The notes under the pieces are model-generated. The model made no database searches, was not told the DNA's origin, and saw only the letters and a list, made by a program, of their open reading frames with translations. This document shows, piece by piece, positions 1 through 6,675 of a stretch of 10,957 nt of DNA. Position 1 is the stretch's first letter, and each line of letters begins with the position of its first letter. Both the position numbers and the translations under genes were made by a program. The DNA is from an uncultured Anaerolineaceae bacterium (GTDB lineage Bacteria > Chloroflexota > Anaerolineae > Anaerolineales > Anaerolineaceae). The stretch lies in the NCBI GenBank assembly GCA_937920255.1, contig CALDSL010000187.1, forward strand, positions 1-10,957, read 5' to 3'.

Positions 1-453
1 ACCGCGCGCGAGGGGTGGGTAGTTGTAGGCCAGGATCTGGATCTCGCTCACGGCATTGTTGATCGCGCCGAAGTGTTCCAGCACCGCCTCGGCGGTGGGG
101 TTGATGGTGTAAGGAGCTGCCACCATAATGCCGTCCGCGCCGGCTTTTTCACAGAACACGGCGCGTTCCACCGCTTCCTGCGTATTCTGCCAGGTGGCGC
201 CGACCACCACCGCGATGCGACCCGCGGCGGCTTCGACCGCCACTTCCACGCACTTCTTATACTCTTCCAGCGTCGGCGCGTAGAACTCGCCCATGCAGCC
301 AAAGGCCACCGTGCCGTGCACGCCCGAGCGGGCCAGAAAGTCGACGTTCTCAGCCAGGCCGTCATAGTCGGCCGACTGGTCTTCCTTGACCGCAAACGGA
401 ACCAGGGGGAATACACCGAGCAAGGGTTTTCGAGATGGAGAAGCGTTACTCAT
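1..453 (-). CDS. DapA-family (dihydrodipicolinate synthase / N-acetylneuraminate lyase superfamily) protein, 3' end beyond window
   Basis: The first 151 codons, read leftward, encode a class I aldolase-type TIM-barrel enzyme of the DapA family. These enzymes form a Schiff base between a lysine and a 2-oxo acid. Visible landmarks are the N-terminal strand LLGVFPLVPF (residues 11-20), the pyruvate-carboxylate loop as FGCMGEF (51-57; usually G-T/S-T-G-E), and YNYP (143-146) with the conserved catalytic tyrosine. The Schiff-base lysine lies past the left edge. Cys53-Met54 replace the usual hydroxyl residues, which argues against an ordinary lysine-biosynthesis DHDPS. The ATG at 451-453 has an AAGGA element at 463-467. 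It lies 40 bases downstream of the racemase-family gene and is surely co-transcribed with it. The hydroxyproline enzyme pyrroline-4-hydroxy-2-carboxylate deaminase is a DapA-family member encoded beside such epimerases, so that role is a reasonable inference. Other 2-oxo-acid lyases remain possible. Confidence 0.88.
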   Translation of the reverse strand, partial: MSNASPSRKPLLGVFPLVPFAVKEDQSADYDGLAENVDFLARSGVHGTVAFGCMGEFYAPTLEEYKKCVEVAVEAAAGRIAVVVGATWQNTQEAVERAVFCEKAGADGIMVAAPYTINPTAEAVLEHFGAINNAVSEIQILAYNYPPLARG

Positions 454-493
454 CAAAACAGATCCTTTCGTGGTTGGATAATTGGATCGGAGA

Positions 494-1531
494 CTAGAAT
501 TCCGCGCCCCAGCGGCTGCTTTCGCCCACGTAGAACCCGGTGGGCCAGGGGTCACGCGGGTCTAGCACAAACTGCTGGATGCCGGAGATATACGCGCTGC
601 CGCGAATGGTGGGAACCACCGCCGTGAGGTCGCCAACTTTGGTTTCTTCGATCAGCTTGCCGTAGAACTTGCTGCCGATGATGCTTTCGCTGACGAATTC
701 ATCGCCCAATTTTTGCAGGCCCTTGCCGTAGCGGAAGGCCATTTCGGCCGAGGTGCCGGTGCCGCACGGCGAGCGGTCGATGCCTTCGGCCGAGTACAGC
801 ACCGCGTTGCGGGTGGTCACGCCCGGGGTCGGCGATTCGGAGATAAAGCGCACGTGCGAGCAATTGCGGATGGTGGGGTACAGCGGGTGCACCACTTCCA
901 CGCCCTGGTCGTAGATCGCATCGCGGATGAGGGTGCCCTTATGGATGATCTCTTTGGCCGAGGACGGCTCGATCTTGATCCCCACCGATTCGGCCGGGAC
1001 GATGGCGTAGAAGTTGCCGCCGTAAGCGATATCCAGGCAAACTTTGCCAATTTCCGGCACGGTCAATTCCAGGTTTTCTTTGTACAGGAACGATGGAATA
1101 TTCTGCAGGGTCACATCTTTGGCCACGCCGTCTTCCACGCGCACCGTTGCGCCCACCAGGCCGGCAGGTGTGTCCAGGACCAGTTTGGTCACCGGCTCGG
1201 TCACCGGCACAATGCCGGTTTCAACCAGCACCGTCACGGTGGCGATGGTGCCGTGGCCGCACATGGGCAGGAAACCGCTGACCTCGATGTAAATCACGCC
1301 GATATCCGCGCCCGGGGTGCAGGCCGAGGTGATGATGCTGCCGGACATATGGCTGCTGCCGCGCGGTTCGAACATCAACATCTTGCGCAGGTCATCGAGA
1401 TTTTCTTTGGCCCACAGCCACTTTTCCTGGAATGTGTTTCCGGGTATGGTTGGGACACCGCCCACCACCACGCGGGCCGGTTCCCCTTCGGTATGTGAAT
1501 CTACTGCGGAAATAATCTTCTTGAATTTCAT
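494..1531 (-). CDS. Proline racemase / 4-hydroxyproline 2-epimerase family enzyme
   Basis: This 345-residue cytoplasmic enzyme belongs to the cofactor-independent, two-cysteine proline racemase superfamily, which inverts the alpha carbon of proline or hydroxyproline. The N-terminus has AVDSHTEGEP (9-18). The first catalytic cysteine is Cys91 in MCGHGTIA (90-97) and the second is Cys256 in DRSPCGTGTSA (252-262). Both being Cys fits a racemase or epimerase; the trans-3-hydroxyproline dehydratase subgroup has Thr at the second site. Length and overall pattern, including EPRG, PSFLY, EETKVG and the C-terminal FVLDP..P, match the clostridial proline racemase closely. Proline versus 4-hydroxyproline preference cannot be settled by eye. 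The ATG at 1529-1531 has AAGGAG at 1541-1546 (9-base spacing). The gene lies between an M24 peptidase and a DapA-family gene on the same strand, a context that favours hydroxyproline or proline catabolism. Confidence 0.93.
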   Translation of the reverse strand: MKFKKIISAVDSHTEGEPARVVVGGVPTIPGNTFQEKWLWAKENLDDLRKMLMFEPRGSSHMSGSIITSACTPGADIGVIYIEVSGFLPMCGHGTIATVTVLVETGIVPVTEPVTKLVLDTPAGLVGATVRVEDGVAKDVTLQNIPSFLYKENLELTVPEIGKVCLDIAYGGNFYAIVPAESVGIKIEPSSAKEIIHKGTLIRDAIYDQGVEVVHPLYPTIRNCSHVRFISESPTPGVTTRNAVLYSAEGIDRSPCGTGTSAEMAFRYGKGLQKLGDEFVSESIIGSKFYGKLIEETKVGDLTAVVPTIRGSAYISGIQQFVLDPRDPWPTGFYVGESSRWGAEF

Positions 1532-1575
1532 CGATCCTGTCTCCTTATTTGATAACCCGACTTGCTGGCTGTCTC

Positions 1576-1601
1576 GTACCCTTCGACGGGGCTCAGGGTA
1601 C
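1576..1601. repeat. Small intergenic palindromic repeat of the CCCTTCGAC..GCTCAGGG type
   Basis: The 138-base gap between the M24 peptidase and the racemase gene contains perfect 7-base arms GTACCCT (1576-1582) and AGGGTAC (1595-1601) around a 12-base centre. The core CCCTTCGAC..GCTCAGGG resembles a short palindrome scattered between genes in many unrelated bacterial genomes (general knowledge, not searched here). In the leftward transcript it would form a hairpin without a following U-run, so it is more likely a mobile or REP-like repeat, or an mRNA-stabilising hairpin, than a terminator. Nothing else recognisable was seen in this gap apart from the racemase ribosome binding site. Confidence 0.6.
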
Positions 1602-1669
1602 TTGTTTACGATTTATTAGTCCCGCAAGGCTTGACCGGTTGTTCAGGTTCGCTCAATAGGCGGCTGGCG

Positions 1670-2800
1670 TCAGCCAACCACCAGCAGGTCGCGTTCCAGG
1701 CTGCTGAGCACGCGGCAGCCCGTCTCGGTTACCACCACGTTATCTTCGATGCGCACACCGCCGCGCCCCGCGATATAAATGCCCGGTTCGACAGTGAACG
1801 TCATCCCGGGCATTAATTTGGTTTCATTCTGCGCGAACATGTACGGATCTTCATGCACGTCCATGCCGATTCCGTGGCCGGTGCGGGTGAGGAAGTACTC
1901 CTCATATCCGGCCTGGGTAATCACCGCGCGCGCAGCCACGTCCACATCCCCGGCGCGCGCGCCAGGCGCGGCCGCCTGGCAGCCGGCCAGGTTGGCCTGC
2001 CGGACGATGCCCGCGATCCGCGCGAAATCCGCGTCCATCTTCCCAAGAATAAAGGTGCGGGTTAGATCCGAAATGTACCCCTGGTAAGCGGCGCCCCAAT
2101 CCACCACCAGCAAATCACCTTCCTGCAGCCTGCGCCCGGTGGGCGTGGCGTGCGGGTTCGCGCTGTTGAGTCCACTGGCCACGATGGGGGGAAACGCCAC
2201 GCCCGGGCTGGAACCGGCGCGCAGGAGTTGCAGGGTCAGCTCCGCGGCCAGCTCGGATTCGGTCACGCCAACGTTGACCGCCGGCAGGAAGGCCAGCAGC
2301 GCCTGCTGGGCAATATCCACCGCGTGCTGCATCTTCTCAATCTCGGCCGCGTCTTTGGTCATGCGCAGCGCCGAGAGCAGTTCGTCATGCGTATCAAAGC
2401 TGGCGGCGGGCGCGGCGCCCTCCAGGTAGCGCAGCTCCAGCACGCGCAAGGCGCGCGCCTCGACGCCCACGCTGCCGCGCAGCCCGCCCAGCGATTCGAC
2501 GGCGGCGGCAAACGCCGCGTCCCATTTGGACGGGTCCTCGCCGTAAGCAAACAGCCGCACCGGAAAGTCGCAGGCTTTGGCGCGCCCGGTTTCGAACTCG
2601 GGCAGCACCAGCGTCACCGGCATTTCCGGCGCAAAGAAAGCCACCACCGGGCGCTCCATCAGGTCAAAGCGCAGGCCGGTCATGTATTCCAGGTTGTTGC
2701 CGGCGTTAATCGCAAAAGCCGATAAACCGGCATCCTGGATCAGCGAGAAAAATTTCTCCTGGCGAGCCTGGTGGTGTGACAAATCAGGGGACATTCGCAC
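1670..2800 (-). CDS. M24B metallopeptidase, Xaa-Pro dipeptidase / aminopeptidase P-like
   Basis: This is a cytoplasmic pita-bread metallopeptidase of 376 residues, the usual size for PepQ-type Xaa-Pro dipeptidases. It has a creatinase/prolidase N-terminal domain (about 10-145) and a C-terminal catalytic domain (about 155-370). All five metal ligands are readable: Asp234 (VVDWGA), Asp245 (SDLTRTF), His309 (TGHGIG), Glu338 (TVEPGIY) and Glu352 (RIEDN). His217 (NPHATP) and His316 (DVHEDP) fit the substrate-binding histidines. No signal peptide is visible. The start is probably the GTG at 2798-2800, five bases after GAGGAG; an in-frame ATG two codons on (2792-2794) is the alternative, with an 11-base gap. 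It is followed by the racemase-family gene and preceded by a GntR regulator. Such enzymes cleave X-Pro bonds, so it would supply proline or hydroxyproline to the next enzymes. Dipeptidase versus aminopeptidase activity is undecided. Confidence 0.93.
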   Translation of the reverse strand: MRMSPDLSHHQARQEKFFSLIQDAGLSAFAINAGNNLEYMTGLRFDLMERPVVAFFAPEMPVTLVLPEFETGRAKACDFPVRLFAYGEDPSKWDAAFAAAVESLGGLRGSVGVEARALRVLELRYLEGAAPAASFDTHDELLSALRMTKDAAEIEKMQHAVDIAQQALLAFLPAVNVGVTESELAAELTLQLLRAGSSPGVAFPPIVASGLNSANPHATPTGRRLQEGDLLVVDWGAAYQGYISDLTRTFILGKMDADFARIAGIVRQANLAGCQAAAPGARAGDVDVAARAVITQAGYEEYFLTRTGHGIGMDVHEDPYMFAQNETKLMPGMTFTVEPGIYIAGRGGVRIEDNVVVTETGCRVLSSLERDLLVVG

Positions 2801-2898
2801 AACCGCTCCTCAAGCAATGAATAGGCTGTCTGTGCTGGTTAAGGTCAACGATGGATCAGTTTGGGGAAAACAAAACGGGAAACGTTCACGAACAAACA

Positions 2899-3651
2899 CT
2901 AAGCCACGGGCATTTTGGAGTTCATCTCCGCATTTTCCATGATCTTCTCGACCCGCAGCAGGTGCGCTTTCATGCGCACGCCCGCGAGGGTGGCATCGCT
3001 TCTCTGAATGGCTTCGTAAATGCTGCGGTGCTCCGCCAGGGCCTCCTCCCAGCGCCCGGCCACGCTAAAGCTGGTGTGGCGCATGAGAGTCACCCACAAC
3101 TGCTGGCCCATCAGGTCGTGGATCATCTGCTGCGTGGCGATCAAAATCGGGTTTCCGGTCGCGCGCGCGATCTCCATGTGGAATCTGCGATCGCCTTCCG
3201 AGAAGGCATCGCCAATCACCTGAACCCGCGAGTGGTCCGCTTCGATCCACTCCAGAATTTCAAGGATCCTGTGAAGCGACGCCTCAGTGCGGCAGCCCGC
3301 GGCCAGCGAAGCGGTGGCCGGCTCGATGATTTTGCGCGCCTGAAGAATGGAAAATGGGCTTTCGCCCATGTTGGCCGCGGGCGCGTCCAGCAGGGGGTTT
3401 TGCTGCGGCTCGCACACGAACGTGCCCTGTCCCAAAATGGTTTCCACGCGGCCCAGCATCTGCAGAACCGTCAGCGCTTCGCGCAGTGATGCGCGGCTGA
3501 CTTCCAACTGGCGCGCCAGGCTGCGCTCGGGCGGCAGGCGCATCCCCGGTTGAAAATCGCCGCGCTCAATCAGATCCAGGATCTGTTCGACGATCTGGTT
3601 GTAGACGCGCTGCTGTTTTATGGGGGTTATGGGACTCTGGGGAGAAGCCAT
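2899..3651 (-). CDS. GntR-family transcriptional regulator, FadR/FCD subfamily (left arm)
   Basis: This 250-residue DNA-binding regulator has an N-terminal winged helix-turn-helix (about 13-80; RLPPERSLARQLEVSRASLR at 38-57 spans the recognition helix, and GQGTFV is the wing). A C-terminal all-helical FCD ligand-binding domain (about 100-240) follows. Candidate FCD metal ligands are Asp154, His158 (RRFHMEIA), His208 (AEHRSIYEAI) and His230 (MKAHL). FCD regulators usually respond to small carboxylates or amino-acid-related ligands, which suits control of imino-acid catabolism, but the ligand cannot be read from sequence. The ATG at 3649-3651 has AAGGA at 3657-3661 (5-base spacing). The gene heads the leftward operon, 98 bases before the M24 peptidase. 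Its own extended -10 promoter and a TGGT-N3-ACCA operator lie just upstream, which indicates autoregulation. Confidence 0.93.
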   Translation of the reverse strand: MASPQSPITPIKQQRVYNQIVEQILDLIERGDFQPGMRLPPERSLARQLEVSRASLREALTVLQMLGRVETILGQGTFVCEPQQNPLLDAPAANMGESPFSILQARKIIEPATASLAAGCRTEASLHRILEILEWIEADHSRVQVIGDAFSEGDRRFHMEIARATGNPILIATQQMIHDLMGQQLWVTLMRHTSFSVAGRWEEALAEHRSIYEAIQRSDATLAGVRMKAHLLRVEKIMENAEMNSKMPVA

Positions 3652-3680
3652 GCCATTCCTTACGCAGGGGGCAAGTCAGG

Positions 3681-3698
3681 TCTGGTGGTCTGACCAGA
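3681..3698. promoter_or_regulatory. Putative FadR/GntR-type operator (TGGT-N3-ACCA) upstream of the left regulator
   Basis: Two nested symmetric patterns share one right half-site. TGGTCTGACCA (3686-3696) has the TGGT-N3-ACCA form known for FadR/PdhR-like GntR operators. TCTGGT (3681-3686) and ACCAGA (3693-3698) form a wider inverted repeat with a 6-base spacer. The site lies 30-47 bases before the left regulator's ATG and covers the expected transcription start of the minus-strand promoter, so bound protein should block it. Autorepression by the left GntR protein is the simplest reading. No second copy with this core was noticed in front of the other genes here. Confidence 0.6.
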
Positions 3699-3706
3699 TC
3701 ATAGCA
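3698..3706 (-). promoter_or_regulatory. Extended -10 promoter for the leftward operon
   Basis: On the minus strand the sequence reads TGCTATGAT, an extended -10 (TGn followed by TATGAT, 5 of 6 to TATAAT). No -35 at 17 bases is convincing, since that position falls in a T-run; TTGACT exists but only 12 bases upstream. Extended -10 promoters tolerate a weak -35. The predicted start near 3690 falls inside the operator at 3681-3698. Confidence 0.5.
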
Positions 3707-3756
3707 CGTCGGAATAGTCAAAAAAAGTTACATCTTACATGGAAAATATATGACGT

Positions 3757-3785
3757 TTGACAGTATAAACCTTCTTCAAGATAAT
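3757..3785 (+). promoter_or_regulatory. Sigma70-like promoter facing right
   Basis: A perfect TTGACA (3757-3762), a 17-base spacer and GATAAT (3780-3785, 5 of 6 to TATAAT) give the best rightward promoter in the region. Transcription would start near 3792, leaving about 190 bases of leader before the right regulator's ATG. Both TTGTATACAA palindromes lie inside that leader, so repression would be by roadblock unless an unrecognised closer promoter exists. Confidence 0.55.
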
Positions 3786-3860
3786 CAACAATGATTTTGG
3801 AGACGCGCGTACGCCGCGTTTTGGTTGAATTTCAAACTAAAGTACCGTGAATCCCTATCC

Positions 3861-3872
3861 ATTGTATACAAT
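3861..3872. promoter_or_regulatory. 12-base palindromic operator candidate, distal copy
   Basis: ATTGTATACAAT is a perfect 12-base palindrome, 109 bases before the right regulator's start codon. The GT-N2-AC symmetry is of the kind bound by GntR/FCD dimers. The near-identical partner at 3934-3945 is centred 73 bases away, about seven helical turns. Confidence 0.65.
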
Positions 3873-3933
3873 TAGTTACTATTACCAGACTTTTTATCGA
3901 TAACCGCTGAAAAAAGGTAATCATTCTACCTGC

Positions 3934-3945
3934 ATTGTATACAAA
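3934..3945. promoter_or_regulatory. 12-base palindromic operator candidate, proximal copy
   Basis: ATTGTATACAAA matches the distal copy at 11 of 12 positions and keeps the 10-base palindrome TTGTATACAA. It ends 36 bases before the right regulator's ATG, a suitable place for autorepression. No further copy was seen in the window. Confidence 0.65.
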
Positions 3946-3981
3946 TTTATCTCAAAACAGCCTGCATCTGGCTGCCCGGGT

Positions 3982-4665
3982 ATGCCATTGGAAAATCAGA
4001 CACCCACCCCGCTGCATTCAACCCATAATGTAATCGCCGCCAGGCTGCGCGAACAGATCCTGGCCGGCCGCTACGCCCCGGGCGCGCGGCTGGTACAGGA
4101 TGAGCTGGCCGCCGAGTTTGGCGTCAGCCGCACGCCGATCCGCGAGGCGCTGGCTTTTTTGGAGCGCGAAGGCCTGGTGATCATTGCGCCCAATGTGGGC
4201 GCGTCGGTGGCGCCGTTCTCGCTGGATAACCTGATCGATATCTACACGGTGCGCGCCGCGCTGGAAAGCCACGCCACTTACCTGGCCGCGGCCAATATGG
4301 ATGAGGAGCACATTGCCGAACTTCAGAATTGGCTTGAAGCGATGGGCACCTCGCTGGCCGCCGGCGATTTTGAAGGACTGGTGAACGCGCACAACCAGTT
4401 CCACACGGTCATCTATGCCGCCGCGGGCCGCCCGCGCCTGTACGACCTGATCGTGCGCTACATGTGCCAGGCAGATAAGTATATGCGCCTGTCGCTCACC
4501 GTGGGACGCGGCGCTGCCGACCCGATCCATGAGCACAAAGATCTGGTGCAAATTCTTAAATATCAGGACGCCGAAGCTGCTGGCAATCTGATGCGCAACC
4601 ATCTGGAAACGACCATGCAGGAGCTGGAAGAAATCGTCCAGCGCCAGCAAAATCCCGCGCGCTGA
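3982..4665 (+). CDS. GntR-family transcriptional regulator, FadR/FCD subfamily (right arm)
   Basis: This 227-residue regulator has an N-terminal winged helix-turn-helix (about 12-78; DELAAEFGVSRTPIREAL at 40-57 is the classic FCD-type recognition region). The C-terminal FCD domain spans about 85-215. Likely metal or ligand residues are Asn138 (often Asp in the family) with His141 in HNQFH, His185 (HEHKDLVQIL) and His207 (RNHLE). It is only distantly similar to the left regulator, so it is not a recent duplicate. The ATG at 3982 has no clear Shine-Dalgarno (GGCTGCCCGGGT precedes it), hinting at weak translation. It lies 104 bases before the transporter lipoprotein gene with no terminator between, so co-transcription is likely. 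Control of peptide uptake is inferred from position and from the twin palindromes upstream. Confidence 0.92.
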   Translation: MPLENQTPTPLHSTHNVIAARLREQILAGRYAPGARLVQDELAAEFGVSRTPIREALAFLEREGLVIIAPNVGASVAPFSLDNLIDIYTVRAALESHATYLAAANMDEEHIAELQNWLEAMGTSLAAGDFEGLVNAHNQFHTVIYAAAGRPRLYDLIVRYMCQADKYMRLSLTVGRGAADPIHEHKDLVQILKYQDAEAAGNLMRNHLETTMQELEEIVQRQQNPAR

Positions 4666-4673
4666 GTTGAGAG

Positions 4674-4683
4674 AAAGGAGGAG
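4674..4683 (+). other. Orphan Shine-Dalgarno-like sequence
   Basis: AAAGGAGGAG is a near-ideal ribosome binding site just after the right regulator's stop, yet no ATG, GTG or TTG follows at a usable distance. The next gene has its own site at 4760-4764. It may be a relic of an earlier gene junction or a chance purine run; the remaining sequence up to 4769 shows nothing else clear. Confidence 0.3.
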
Positions 4684-4769
4684 CGCAAGAACACAACCCC
4701 CTGCTCGTATTCCACATTCCCGTATATCAAAATCAAATCAATAAGACGAAGCGAAAGTGAGGAGATTCG

Positions 4770-6563
4770 ATGTCTAAGGTTTTTCGAGTTCTTTCGACCC
4801 TGATCGTCGTAGTCGTGCTGGCAGCCGCCTGCACGCCCGCTGCTGCCCCCACCCAAGCTCCCGCTGAAACCAGCCCCACCACCGCGCCGGAACAGCCCGC
4901 CGCGCCAACGGAAGCTGCCCCCGCCGCAGAAGCGCCCACCGAGGCGCCCGCCCCCGCCGCCGAGACCGAGCCGGTTGTTATCAACGGCCAGATCGGCGCC
5001 AATGATCCCCGCAGCATTGACCCCCAACGCGCGGTCGACACCCGCGACTGGGGACTGGTCAACCAGTTCTTCCCCAGCATGGCCATTCAGGACCTGGAAA
5101 CGGGCGAGCTCGAGCCCGCCATGGCCGAGAGCTGGGAAGTTTCGGATGACGGCCTGGTCTTCACCTTCCACATGATGGAAAACGTGCCGTGGGTACGTTT
5201 CAACGCCGACACCGGCCAGGTGGAAGAAGTGAAAGATGACAGCGGCGCAACTCGCTACGTCACCGCCAACGACTTTGTCTACGGCTTCATGCGCGCGCTC
5301 AACCCCGAAACTGGCTCCCCAGCCGCTTACATGCTCGCCCCGTATATCGTGGGCGCGGCAGAATATAACGCCGGCACCGGCGCAGCGGAAGATGTGGGCC
5401 TGCGCGCGGTGGATGAGTACACTTTCGAAGTCACCGCCCCCGAAAAAGTAGGCTTTGCCCTGGCTATTTATAGCATCATCAACTCCAAGGCCACCCCCCA
5501 GTGGGAGATCGAAGCCAGTGGTGATTCATGGACCGAGCCGGAGACGATCAACACCTACGGCCCGTACGCCCTCAAGGGCTGGGAACATGAAGCCACCATG
5601 ACCTTGATCAAGAACCCATTCTGGCCCGGCAGCGAAGGCATCCAGCAGCCCAAGATCGATGAGATCAACCTCAAGTTCATCGACGAGGTCGTTGGCCTGC
5701 GCGATTTCGAAGCCGGCAGCGTGGATTGGACCATCGTCCCCGGTGACCAGATCGCCCGCCTCAAAGCCGACCCGGCGCTGTCCGAGCAGTTAGCCATCGT
5801 CCCGGGCGTGTGCGTCCAGGCCTGGAACTTCAACACCACCAAACCTCCGTTCGACAACGTGCACATCCGCCGTGCCTTCAACTACTCGGTTGACCGCAAC
5901 AGCCTAGTCGACAACGTGCTGACCGGTGGCCAGACGGCGGCTGTGTTCTACACCCCGCCGGGCGTGCCCGGCGCGCCTTCGGCTACCGACGCCGCCAAGC
6001 AGGTTCAGCTCTACAATCCCGAGAAAGCCAAGGAAGAACTGGCGCTCGGCCTGGCCGACCTCGGCCTGACCTCCGTCAGCGAGCTGCCCGCCATCACCCT
6101 CGAATTTGGCAATGCCGCCGAACTGAGCGCGGTGGGCCAGACCCTGCAGGCCATGTGGCTGGAGAACTTAGGCATCCAGGTGGAAATCGCCCAGATCGAC
6201 AACACCGTCTACTGGTCGAAGCAGGAAGAGGACGGCGGCCAGATCCACCGCGGTGGTTGGTGCCCGGATTACAACGATCCCAACAACTACCTGCGCGACG
6301 TCTACCGCTCCGACTCGATCTACAACTACGGCAAATGGAACAACGCCGAGTTTGACCGCCTGATCGACGAAGCCCGCGTGGAAACAGACCCGGCCAAGCG
6401 CCTGGAGATGTACACCCAGGCTGAAACGCTGCTCAGCGTGGAAGATTCGGCTACGATGGTGCTGTACTACGCCGGCCGCCCGCAACTGACTCGCCCCGGG
6501 CTGCAGCGCACCTTCTCCCCGGCTGGTACCGAGTACTTCTGGGATTGGGAAGTGACCGAGTAA
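4770..6563 (+). CDS. oppA: ABC transporter substrate-binding lipoprotein, family 5 (oligopeptide, OppA-like)
   Basis: This is a 597-residue extracytoplasmic solute-binding protein of the SBP_bac_5 (OppA/DppA) family that captures peptides for the permeases encoded next. Residues 1-20 are a lipoprotein signal peptide with lipobox AAAC, and Cys21 is the lipidated residue. A low-complexity Pro/Ala/Thr/Glu tether follows to about residue 68. The family signature is readable: AMAESWEVSDDGLVFTFHM (about 117-135), TANDFVYGFMRALNPETGS, then a long two-lobed body ending in a YYAGRPQL...FFW-like segment near the C-terminus. The longer-than-usual length comes from the tether. AGGAG at 4760-4764 lies 5 bases before the ATG. 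No promoter was recognised in the 104-base gap, so it probably shares the regulator transcript. Oligopeptide rather than nickel or sugar specificity follows from the OppB/OppC-type partners; a preference for proline-rich peptides is inferred only from the peptidases. Confidence 0.92.
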   Translation: MSKVFRVLSTLIVVVVLAAACTPAAAPTQAPAETSPTTAPEQPAAPTEAAPAAEAPTEAPAPAAETEPVVINGQIGANDPRSIDPQRAVDTRDWGLVNQFFPSMAIQDLETGELEPAMAESWEVSDDGLVFTFHMMENVPWVRFNADTGQVEEVKDDSGATRYVTANDFVYGFMRALNPETGSPAAYMLAPYIVGAAEYNAGTGAAEDVGLRAVDEYTFEVTAPEKVGFALAIYSIINSKATPQWEIEASGDSWTEPETINTYGPYALKGWEHEATMTLIKNPFWPGSEGIQQPKIDEINLKFIDEVVGLRDFEAGSVDWTIVPGDQIARLKADPALSEQLAIVPGVCVQAWNFNTTKPPFDNVHIRRAFNYSVDRNSLVDNVLTGGQTAAVFYTPPGVPGAPSATDAAKQVQLYNPEKAKEELALGLADLGLTSVSELPAITLEFGNAAELSAVGQTLQAMWLENLGIQVEIAQIDNTVYWSKQEEDGGQIHRGGWCPDYNDPNNYLRDVYRSDSIYNYGKWNNAEFDRLIDEARVETDPAKRLEMYTQAETLLSVEDSATMVLYYAGRPQLTRPGLQRTFSPAGTEYFWDWEVTE

Positions 6564-6585
6564 CCGCAATTCGCCGCATTATCAT

Positions 6586-6614
6586 GGGGACGGCCGCGCT
6601 CGTGGGCCGCCCCC
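6586..6614 (+). promoter_or_regulatory. Stable hairpin between the binding-protein and permease genes
   Basis: GGGGACGGCC (6586-6595) can pair with GGCCGCCCCC (6605-6614) as a ten-pair stem with one A-C mismatch, closing a 9-base loop. Only a short TTTT follows (6622-6625), so it is a leaky terminator or an mRNA 3'-end protector rather than a full stop. Such hairpins after the binding-protein gene commonly keep it in excess over the membrane subunits. Confidence 0.55.
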
Positions 6615-6675
6615 ACACCCCTTTTCTCGACCGTCCTCCGACAGAAATCTTCGTCCCCAGAGAGGAGCGAATATT

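Larger units (their letters stand above)
3652..3981. promoter_or_regulatory. Divergent AT-rich control region between two GntR-type regulator genes
   Basis: This 330-base gap is clearly richer in A+T than its flanks and has no credible gene on either strand. It holds an extended -10 promoter with an overlapping operator facing left (3681-3706), a sigma70-like promoter facing right (3757-3785), and two TTGTATACAA palindromes (3862-3871 and 3935-3944). Lesser symmetric elements are GCGTACGC (3807-3814) and TTGAATTTCAA (3825-3835), whose roles are unknown. The pattern suggests that each regulator controls its own arm, and possibly the other. Confidence 0.75.

Noticed and set aside
713..1498. 261-residue plus-strand open frame
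   Set aside because: It is antisense to the racemase-family gene, a by-product of GC-rich codons; no ribosome site or family motif.
4666..4769. Separate promoter for the binding-lipoprotein gene
   Set aside because: TATATC at 4723-4728 resembles a -10 but has no -35 at a suitable distance, so read-through from the regulator gene is preferred.
4563..5171. Gly-rich minus-strand open frame
   Set aside because: Its glycine runs are simply the complement of the Pro/Ala-rich tether of the binding lipoprotein.
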